From contig JAXLYR010000028.1 in the NCBI GenBank assembly GCA_046351325.1, forward strand, positions 16,344-80,343: a stretch of 64,000 nucleotides of DNA, written 5' to 3'. The notes under the pieces are model-generated. The model ran no database searches, had not been told where the DNA came from, and was given only the letters and a program-made list of their open reading frames with translations. This DNA is from Xiheicaenibacterium sp046351325. Lineage in GTDB: Bacteria > Myxococcota_A > Polyangia > Polyangiales > Polyangiaceae. The translations under genes and the position numbers were made by a program. Position 1 is the first letter of the stretch. The number at the start of each line of letters is the position of its first letter. Shown here piece after piece: positions 34,600 through 41,660 of the stretch.

Positions 34600-36093
34600 G
34601 TGCTACTTCGCCGCATGCCCGTCGGAGAGGCCGGCTCGAGCCGTAAGCTCACCGTCGTCGCGATTCTCCTGTCGATGTTCATGTCGGCGATGGAGGCGAC
34701 GGTCGTTGCCACGGCGATGCCGAGCGTGATCGCGCAGCTCCGCGGCATCGAGCTCTATGGTTGGGTGGGCGCGACCTACATGCTCACGATGACGGTGAGC
34801 ATCCCGACGTGGGGCAAGCTCGCCGATCGGCTCGGGCGCAAACCGGTAATGCTCGCGGGGCACGCCTTCTTCATGCTGGGCTCGATCGGCAGCGGCGCCG
34901 CGACCTCCATGTGGATGCTGATCGTGATGCGCGCGATTCAGGGTATCGGCGCAGGCTCGCTGCAGCCCGTCGCCCTCACGATCGTCGGGGACATCTTCAC
35001 GGTCGAGGAGCGCGGCCGCATTCAGGGTCTCTTCGGCGCGGTGTGGGGATTCTCGGCGATGATTGGCCCGCTCCTCGGCGGGGTGATCGTCTCGGCGCTC
35101 TCTTGGCGGTGGGTCTTCTTCCTCAATGTCCCATTCGGGGTTTTGTCGGCCGCGATCCTCATCGCGTTCTACCGTGAGGGTAAGGCACAGGCGAATAGCG
35201 CGCCGACGCGCAAGCCGCTCGATCTCGCGGGCGCGATCACGCTCTCGGTCGCGGTGGTGGCGCTCCTGCTCGGGGCCGGCGGCACGCTGCCGATCCTCAC
35301 CGTGCCCCTCGCGATCGGCGCGACGGTCCTCTTCGTCGTCGTCGAGCGGCGCTCGCCTGATCCGATATTGCCGATGCCGCTCCTCTCGGAGCCCGTCGTC
35401 AGGAGCTCGACCATCCTCGGGGCGCTGATGGGCGCCACGATGATGGTGACACTCATGTACACGCCGCTCTATGTCGCTGCGGTGCTCGGCGGCTCGCCGA
35501 CGGACGCGGGCAGCAGCGTCGCGCCGATGCTGATCGGCTGGCCGATCGCGAGCGCTGTGTCCGGGCGGCTGATCGGGCGATTCGGGTATAGGCCTCTCGT
35601 GCGGATTGGGCTCTTCGTCGTCGGCGCGGGCTGCCTCATGCTCCTCGGGGTGACGGGCGCGGGCCCGTGGGCGCTGCGCGGAGCGTCCTTTTTGGCGGGC
35701 GTCGGAATGGGGCTTTCGAATACGGCGCTCATCATCGCCGTACAGAGCAGCGTCGGCCATCAAGCGAGAGGCGTCGCGACGGCGTCGACGCTCTTCGCCC
35801 GGTCGATCGGCGGCGCGGTCGCAGTCGGCGCGACAGGCGCGCTCGTCGCAGCGCTCCTCCGCGGGCGCGTGCCCGAGCACCTGCTCGACGAGCTCCTCTC
35901 ACACGACAGGTCGAAGGTCGACCCATCCGTGATTGGACCTTATCTCCAGGCCATAACGGACGCGCTCAAGCCCACGTTCATGGTGATGGCCGGGCTCGGC
36001 GTCCTCAGCAGCGTCGCGGGCTGGTTCTTCCCCAACGTGGCGCCGCACTCGACCGTCGACAAGGCGAGCTCGGACCTCGAGGCCGCGGGCTGA
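34600..36093 (+). CDS. MFS drug-efflux transporter, DHA2-like
   Basis: The protein has 497 residues and about 14 predicted transmembrane helices. It has the MFS motif A GKLADRLGRKPVM near residue 78 and the DHA2-type ATVVATAMPSVI in helix 1, followed by VGATYMLTMTVSIPTWG. It is a proton-driven exporter, co-transcribed with the GST gene under the TetR repressor, which suggests export of the conjugate or the inducing compound. GTG 34600 lies only 2 bases after GAGGAG, and ATG 34615 is an alternative start that gives MPVGEAGSS. Confidence 0.9.
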   Translation: MLLRRMPVGEAGSSRKLTVVAILLSMFMSAMEATVVATAMPSVIAQLRGIELYGWVGATYMLTMTVSIPTWGKLADRLGRKPVMLAGHAFFMLGSIGSGAATSMWMLIVMRAIQGIGAGSLQPVALTIVGDIFTVEERGRIQGLFGAVWGFSAMIGPLLGGVIVSALSWRWVFFLNVPFGVLSAAILIAFYREGKAQANSAPTRKPLDLAGAITLSVAVVALLLGAGGTLPILTVPLAIGATVLFVVVERRSPDPILPMPLLSEPVVRSSTILGALMGATMMVTLMYTPLYVAAVLGGSPTDAGSSVAPMLIGWPIASAVSGRLIGRFGYRPLVRIGLFVVGAGCLMLLGVTGAGPWALRGASFLAGVGMGLSNTALIIAVQSSVGHQARGVATASTLFARSIGGAVAVGATGALVAALLRGRVPEHLLDELLSHDRSKVDPSVIGPYLQAITDALKPTFMVMAGLGVLSSVAGWFFPNVAPHSTVDKASSDLEAAG

Positions 36094-36125
36094 CGCCGGC
36101 CGCGCCCCAATGGTAAGAGCGAGCC

Positions 36126-37757
36126 ATGCGCGCTCGCTCTCGGCTCCTCTCTCTGTGCTCGATTCTGCTCGGATCCCTCGCTGTTGCGACGGGCTGTGGA
36201 GACGACGCGACGGGGGGCGCAGGCGGCGCGGGCGGGGCCGGCGGCGCCGACGAGGGTGGCGCGGCGCCGCTCATCGTCGAGACCGCGAGCGGCAAAGTAG
36301 AGGGCGAGATCCTCGGTGAGTCTCGTCGCTATTTGGGAATCCCCTATGCCGCTCCGCCCGTCGGTGACCTCCGTTGGCGCGCGCCAGTGCCCGCCGAGCC
36401 GTGGGCCGACACGCTCGAGGTGAAGACGCGACTGCCCAGCTGTTCGCAGGCGAACCCGCTCAACGGCAGCTTCGCGACCTCGAGCAGCGAGGATTGTTTG
36501 ACCCTCAACATTTGGGCCCCCAAAGCATCGAGCGCGACGCCGCGCCCGGTCATGTTCTGGATTCACGGCGGGGCGTTCGTGCTCGGCAGCGGCGCGGAGT
36601 CCGCGTACGACGGGCAGATCCTCTCGGAGACGACCGGCGCGATCGTCGTGACGATCAACTACCGGCTAGGGCCGCTCGGGTTCCTGGCGCTCTCCAGCCT
36701 CGAGGACGAGGACGCGCAGCACGGCTCGAGTGGCAACTACGGGTTCTTGGATCAGCAGGCGGCGCTCGCGTGGGTGCACGACAACATCGCTGCGTTCGGC
36801 GGCGACCCCGAGCAGATCGCGATCTTCGGCGAGTCCGCGGGTGGCATTTCGGTGTGCGATCATTTGGTGTCTCCCGCGAGCGACGGGCTCTTCCAGGCTG
36901 CGATCATCGAGAGCGGGCCTTGCGACACGGCGCTCACGCGCGATGAAGCGCACGCTCAAGGCGCAGCGCTGCTCACGGCCACGGGGTGCGACGTCGAGGC
37001 CGACCCGATTGCCTGTTTGCGGGGCAAGACCCCGAAGGAGCTCATCGAGGCGATCCCGCCCAATGCGGACTTCCTCAATCCGGATGGGCCGCGCTGGTCG
37101 CCAGTCGTCGACGACTACGTCCTCACGGACCAGCCCGGCGCATCGTTCGCGGCCGGAAACTTCAGCAAGGTTCCGCTCATCGTCGGGAGCAACTCCGACG
37201 AGGCGACGCTCTTCTTCACGCTGGCGAACGTGAGCATCGCCGACGAGGCCGCATTCGAAGCGCTCGCGGAGTCGTTCGTTCCCGGGCACGGCGCGGACGT
37301 CGTCGCCGAATACCCCGTAGCGGACTACGGCACAGCGAAAGACGCGGCCGTTGCGGCGGTCAGCGACGCGGCCTTCATCTGCCCCGCGCGCCGCACCGCG
37401 CGGGCCGTCTCGAGCGCCGGTGTACCGACCTATCTCTATCAGTTCTCTTATGGGCCTACGTCGCTCCTCGGGGAGCTCGGGGCGTTCCACGAGGCCGAGG
37501 TGAAATTCGTGTTCGGCGTGCCGAGCCAGCTCTTGCCACTACCGCTCAACGCCGAGGAGCGCACGCTCTCGGAGCACATGATGTCCTATTGGACAGAGCT
37601 GCTCATTTCTGGCGCGCCCGGCGACGCAAACGGGACGCTCGCGTGGCCGGCCTACGAACAAGCCTCCGACCAACACCTCGTGCTCGATTTGACGCTGTCG
37701 ACCGGCAGTGGCCTCGAGCGCGAGCACTGCGACTTCTGGGATACGATGTCTCTCTGA
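36126..37757 (+). CDS. Type-B carboxylesterase/lipase lipoprotein
   Basis: The protein has 543 residues. The signal peptide has VATGC (Cys24) and a GGAGGAGGAGG spacer. The type-B signatures are present: EDCLTLNIW near residue 122, the oxyanion HGGAF, and nucleophile Ser237 in FGESAGGIS. The acid residue lies in NSDEATLFF, and the catalytic His in GAFHEAEVKFVFG. Such enzymes hydrolyse esters of lipids, drugs or plant polymers; here the enzyme would be displayed on the cell surface. It follows the MFS gene by 32 bases and may share its transcript. Confidence 0.92.
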   Translation: MRARSRLLSLCSILLGSLAVATGCGDDATGGAGGAGGAGGADEGGAAPLIVETASGKVEGEILGESRRYLGIPYAAPPVGDLRWRAPVPAEPWADTLEVKTRLPSCSQANPLNGSFATSSSEDCLTLNIWAPKASSATPRPVMFWIHGGAFVLGSGAESAYDGQILSETTGAIVVTINYRLGPLGFLALSSLEDEDAQHGSSGNYGFLDQQAALAWVHDNIAAFGGDPEQIAIFGESAGGISVCDHLVSPASDGLFQAAIIESGPCDTALTRDEAHAQGAALLTATGCDVEADPIACLRGKTPKELIEAIPPNADFLNPDGPRWSPVVDDYVLTDQPGASFAAGNFSKVPLIVGSNSDEATLFFTLANVSIADEAAFEALAESFVPGHGADVVAEYPVADYGTAKDAAVAAVSDAAFICPARRTARAVSSAGVPTYLYQFSYGPTSLLGELGAFHEAEVKFVFGVPSQLLPLPLNAEERTLSEHMMSYWTELLISGAPGDANGTLAWPAYEQASDQHLVLDLTLSTGSGLEREHCDFWDTMSL

Positions 37758-37760
37758 GGG

Positions 37761-38348
37761 CTATTGCCCCGTCGGCCCAGAGTGCTCGGCGACGCGGTTA
37801 TGGTCGATCACGCGGCGCCAATCCGCGGCCGAAGCGGGGATGTCGGTCTTGATCTGCATCGACTCGAGCAGTTGCTGGTGCTGCTTGGGGGTCATCATGC
37901 TGATGCGGGCGTGCATGAGCGTGTTGGACGGCATTCGGCATATCATGCAATCGCTGGCCACGATGAGGTGGTCACCGCTGACGCAGGCCGAGAACCAATA
38001 GCCGGAATTGTGATTGCCCAAGCCGACAGGCTGGCAGGGCAAATTGGGCTCAGGCTCGGGATTGGGGTTCATCCCGTTGGTGCGCTCGATCGAAATGCGG
38101 CCGTCCTTGCCGCAATCGAAGCTGTTCGCATCGGCACAGGCCTCCCCGATGCCTTGGCCGACCTTGCTCGCGAGCGTGAAGCCGTCTTCGGGACCGCGAC
38201 GCGTGATCGGCTCGGAGGTGGTCGCCTGCGAGGTCGCGGTCGGCTGAGAGACCTCGACGTCGTCCCCCGTCTTCGCGGTGCTGCAGGCCGTGATGCCGAC
38301 AGCGAACATACCCATCGCGAGGAAGAAGCAGCGCGAGCGAAGACCCAT
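37761..38348 (-). CDS. Hypothetical lipoprotein
   Basis: The protein has 195 residues, with signal peptide and lipobox GITAC (Cys22). A Thr/Ser spacer follows, then a domain with several cysteines (EACADANSFDCG, LPCQP, WFSACVSG, SDCMICRM), probably disulfide-bonded in the periplasm or outside. No family was recognised. It converges on the carboxylesterase gene with only 3 bases between the stops. Confidence 0.72.
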   Translation of the reverse strand: MGLRSRCFFLAMGMFAVGITACSTAKTGDDVEVSQPTATSQATTSEPITRRGPEDGFTLASKVGQGIGEACADANSFDCGKDGRISIERTNGMNPNPEPEPNLPCQPVGLGNHNSGYWFSACVSGDHLIVASDCMICRMPSNTLMHARISMMTPKQHQQLLESMQIKTDIPASAADWRRVIDHNRVAEHSGPTGQ

Positions 38349-38462
38349 AGAGCCGAAGTCTACACGGGCGCGTCACTCGCGCCAGCGACGGCAGACCGCC
38401 ATTCGCGGTGAGCAGGCTGCGTGCTGGCTCGCGTGCCCCCTACGTGGCAGTCTGGTCAGCGC

Positions 38463-38816
38463 GTGATCGACCGAGCCCTGCCTCTGCCCGAGCGTCCCCG
38501 ACGCGCCCGACGGCGCGGCCGGTCGCTCGCGGTCTTGGTTCGGTGGGTCCTCTCTCTGGCGCTCGTCGCGAGCTTCGCGCCCATCCCTCGCGGCGTCGAT
38601 CGCGTGCTCGAAGATACGGTGGTGTTGGTCGCTCCGATGCGACCCGCTGCCACGAGCGCGGCGCGCGCGATCCGATCGCTGCCCGCTCGCTTCGATTGGG
38701 GCAGCGCAGCGGACCTCCGTTGGAGCGTCCTCCCCGCCGCGAGCGACCTCCAGAGAGCGGCGACCGCGACGCGCGCTGCTCCTCAATACCTATTGCTGTG
38801 TGTCCTCCGCTGTTGA
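38463..38816 (+). CDS. Small membrane-associated hypothetical protein
   Basis: This is a 117-residue frame from GTG 38463; GTG 38421 would add 14 residues. A basic N-terminus (PERPRRARRRGR) precedes one hydrophobic helix (SLAVLVRWVLSLALVASFAPI), and the end is LLLCVLRC. Third-position GC is high, as in neighbouring genes, and the opposite strand reads as an Arg-rich shadow. No family or Shine-Dalgarno was recognised, so the call is tentative. Confidence 0.4.
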   Translation: MIDRALPLPERPRRARRRGRSLAVLVRWVLSLALVASFAPIPRGVDRVLEDTVVLVAPMRPAATSAARAIRSLPARFDWGSAADLRWSVLPAASDLQRAATATRAAPQYLLLCVLRC

Positions 38817-38822
38817 GCGGCC

Positions 38823-38853
38823 GTTGTTTCTTTAACAGCGAATAAGAAACAAC
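38823..38853. repeat. AT-rich perfect inverted repeat
   Basis: GTTGTTTCTT (38823-38832) is exactly complementary to AAGAAACAAC (38844-38853) across an 11-base loop. Its low GC stands out in this GC-rich region. It lies 6 bases after one small gene and 21 bases before the start of another. It could be a terminator hairpin for the first or an operator for the second. Confidence 0.6.
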
Positions 38854-38874
38854 GTCTCGTACCGAGGAGCCGAC

Positions 38875-39060
38875 ATGGCGAAGGACCGCAATCGGTGGCG
38901 GCGCGCGTTCGCACGCAAGCTACGCAGGATATGGCATGGATTCGGGACAGCCTTCGTGGCGCTCGCGGCCTTCGGGCCGACCGCGCCGCCCCCGCCTCCA
39001 CCACCTCCACCCCCCATCGAGGAGAGCGACGGCGACGGCGACCCGCCCGATAGGGAGTGA
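38875..39060 (+). CDS. 61-residue poly-proline small protein
   Basis: A basic amphipathic N-terminus (MAKDRNRWRRAFARKLRRIW) leads into a hydrophobic stretch (GFGTAFVALAAFGP), then a run of eleven prolines and an acidic tail (IEESDGDGDPPDRE). GAGGAG ends 5 bases before the ATG, which supports real translation. No family was recognised. The poly-proline run would need EF-P for translation. It ends 35 bases before the adenosine deaminase fusion gene and may be co-transcribed with it. Confidence 0.55.
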   Translation: MAKDRNRWRRAFARKLRRIWHGFGTAFVALAAFGPTAPPPPPPPPPPIEESDGDGDPPDRE

Positions 39061-39095
39061 TGCGTAGCGAGCGATGACTGACCTATAGTGCGAAC

Positions 39096-41660
39096 GTGGG
39101 AGACAGGGGCACACCGCTCGCGGCCATCGAACCGACAGGGCGGCACCACGTCGGACTGGACGGCGAGCGGCTCGTCGTGGCGAGCTTCGACGAGCGCGAT
39201 CGCCTCGGAGAAGCGCTGCGGCGGCACCTCTCACTCGAGGGCGGTGCGCTGCGGCTCGGCGAGCAGACGCTCGGGGTCGTCGCGGGCGACGCGCTTCGGA
39301 TCGAGCGACGCCTCACGGCCTTTCAATGTCGATTTCTGGCCGACCATGATTTGCCATTAGCGGCGCCGCGCGAGCTCCCCTGGTCGCCTCGCACCGATTT
39401 GCATACGCACTTTGCGGGCGCGCTCTCCGGGGAAGAGCTGGTGGCGCTCGCGCACGAGCACGACCACCCCATCCCGGCCTGGTTATGGGCCGAGGCCGGC
39501 GTCGCCGTGGAGAACGCCGAGCGCGCGAGCGACCCCGAGACGCGCGCGCGGCTCAGCGCCGCGCTCGACGTGCCCCTCGACAGGCAGATCACCTTCCTCG
39601 ACATGGAGACGCTGTATTCGCGGCGCGCTCCGCTCACCAAAGCTCCGCGGCTCTTCGTCCCGCAGCTCCACGCGATCGCGCGCAGGCTCTCGGCGAGCGG
39701 GGTCTGCTACGCGGAGCTCTCTCTGTCCTCGTGCGCCGAACCCGGGACCCTCGAGGCGCTCCACGAGCACCTCGACGCGGTCGAGCGTGACACCGGTGTA
39801 AGGCTTCGGATGCTTATGACGATGTCGCGTCACGATGATCCGGAGTGGGATCTCGACCGCCTCGCGCGCCTCGAGCAATGCCTGGAGAGCCGCGCGATCG
39901 TCGGCGTGGACTTCGCCGGGCACGAGACGAACTCGACGCGCGCGTTCGCCCCGATATTGGAGGCCGTGGGCCGCCTCGGCGAGCGACGCCCCGGCTTCGT
40001 GGTGCGCGTGCACGCGGGAGAAAACCCAGCGTTCCCCGAGAACGTCCGCGTGGCGCTCGAGACGCTCGCGCCGTTCGACGGGCTCGAGGTCCGCATCGGA
40101 CATGGCATTTACGGAGTGGACCCGTCGACGCTGGCGCTCCTCGCACAGAGAGAGGGCGCGGTCGTCGAGGTCAACCTGACTTCGAACTTCGCCCTCAACA
40201 ACGTGGACACCGCCGTTCGAGTGCCGCTTCTCGAGTACTTGGACGCAGGGATCGCGGTGGTGCTCGGGACGGACGGCGCGGGGCTCTACGCGACGTCGGC
40301 GCGCGACGAGGCCGCGGCGGCAGCGCTCGCGGGCGCTGAGGAAAGGCACGCGCGCGCCCTCGCCGAGGTGGAGGCCGCGCTGCTCGCGCGCAAAGAGAAT
40401 CGCGAACAGCGCTGTAAGCCAATGGCGGCCTTCGCGCCGCCGCCGGCCCTCGCGCCGCGGCACTACACCCCTGAGGTCGCGCAGCGGATCGCGAGCGCGC
40501 GGGTAGCTCGCGACAGCGCCCTCGAGGCTCGGCTCACCGAGCTCGGGCGCCCAATCCACACCGGCGCTGATTTGCCGATAGCGAAGGGCACGTTCGTGGT
40601 CTGGCTCACCGGCGCGTGGAAGAACGCGGCGCTCTCCTTCGAGCCGAGCCACGTCGCCGCCGCGGAGGCCCTCGTCGACGCGGTGGTCGACGCGGTCGCA
40701 CGGCGCGGGGGCGCGCTCCTCACCGGTGGAACCTTATACGGCGTTGAAGCTATGGTGCACGCGTCCGCCGCGCGCGCAGGCGTCCCGGTCCTCGGCGCGA
40801 TCGCGGCGGCGATCGAGCCCGCGGCGCTCGACCCGCGCGTCTCGACGTTCTGGCGGTGCGCCTCGACCCTTTATGAGAAGGCGGGGCGCGTCGTCCCGGC
40901 CCTCCGCGCACGCGAGGGGTTTGCGGTGTTCATCGGCGGTGGGGTCGTCGTGATGGATGAGCTCCAGGCTGCGCTGAACTTCGGCATACCGTCGGCGGTC
41001 GCGAGGGGCTTCCCGGGGCCGGCGGCGACTTCGGCACAAGCCGGCGGCAAACACCATTGGCTCGACGATCCGGGGGACTTCGAACGCTGGGCGACCGCGC
41101 TCACGAGCGCACCTCGGCTGCGCCACGTGGGCGCGAACGACGCAGTCGACGTCGTGGTCCTGAGAGGCGACGAGGTCCTGCTCGTCCGACGCCACGAAGC
41201 GAGCGCCGCAGCGGGAGGCGCTTATGCGTTGCCGGGCGGCTTCGTCTTGCCGGGAGAGACACCGAGACAGGCCGCGGCGCGCAAGCTCGAGGAGGAGACT
41301 CGCCTCGTCGTCGAGCCGTCCGCGCTAATCGAGGTTTGCGTGGTCGAGGGCGGGCAGCGCGATCCGCGGGACACCGAAGATCGCTGGGTGCGGAGCAGCG
41401 TATTCTCGATTCACTGGGGGGCTCAATCCGCCCCCCATGCGCTCCGCGCCCCCCCGATTCGGTGGGGCACCGAGCACACGGGCGCGCTCGTCGCTGGCGG
41501 TGACACGACCCGCGTGCTCTTCGCGCCGCGCTCGCGCTTACCGCCGCTCGGGTTCGATCACCGAGCTCTCATCGAGCGCGCCTTCGCCCATCAAGGGGCG
41601 GAGAGCGCGCCTCCCCAAAGCGACGGATCGTCCACGAGCCCCTCGCGGCAAACCCGATAA
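39096..41660 (+). CDS. Adenosine deaminase-SLOG(LOG-like)-Nudix fusion protein
   Basis: The protein has 854 residues. After about 95 leader residues comes a complete adenosine/AMP deaminase barrel with metal ligands His103 and His105 (DLHTHFAG), His306 with catalytic Glu309 (HAGEN), His336 (GHGIYG) and Asp393 (GTDGAG). Residues about 495-640 form a LOG/SLOG Rossmann domain (LLTGGTLYGVEAMVH and FIGGGVVVMDELQAA). Residues about 683-825 form a Nudix domain whose box starts at Gly715 and keeps Glu721, Arg729, Glu733 and Glu734; the usual Glu is Lys730 and Gly is Arg736. The combination suggests processing of a nucleotide or nucleotide-derived signal. It starts at GTG 39096 and overlaps the convergent gene by 70 bases. 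Confidence 0.88.
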   Translation: MGDRGTPLAAIEPTGRHHVGLDGERLVVASFDERDRLGEALRRHLSLEGGALRLGEQTLGVVAGDALRIERRLTAFQCRFLADHDLPLAAPRELPWSPRTDLHTHFAGALSGEELVALAHEHDHPIPAWLWAEAGVAVENAERASDPETRARLSAALDVPLDRQITFLDMETLYSRRAPLTKAPRLFVPQLHAIARRLSASGVCYAELSLSSCAEPGTLEALHEHLDAVERDTGVRLRMLMTMSRHDDPEWDLDRLARLEQCLESRAIVGVDFAGHETNSTRAFAPILEAVGRLGERRPGFVVRVHAGENPAFPENVRVALETLAPFDGLEVRIGHGIYGVDPSTLALLAQREGAVVEVNLTSNFALNNVDTAVRVPLLEYLDAGIAVVLGTDGAGLYATSARDEAAAAALAGAEERHARALAEVEAALLARKENREQRCKPMAAFAPPPALAPRHYTPEVAQRIASARVARDSALEARLTELGRPIHTGADLPIAKGTFVVWLTGAWKNAALSFEPSHVAAAEALVDAVVDAVARRGGALLTGGTLYGVEAMVHASAARAGVPVLGAIAAAIEPAALDPRVSTFWRCASTLYEKAGRVVPALRAREGFAVFIGGGVVVMDELQAALNFGIPSAVARGFPGPAATSAQAGGKHHWLDDPGDFERWATALTSAPRLRHVGANDAVDVVVLRGDEVLLVRRHEASAAAGGAYALPGGFVLPGETPRQAAARKLEEETRLVVEPSALIEVCVVEGGQRDPRDTEDRWVRSSVFSIHWGAQSAPHALRAPPIRWGTEHTGALVAGGDTTRVLFAPRSRLPPLGFDHRALIERAFAHQGAESAPPQSDGSSTSPSRQTR

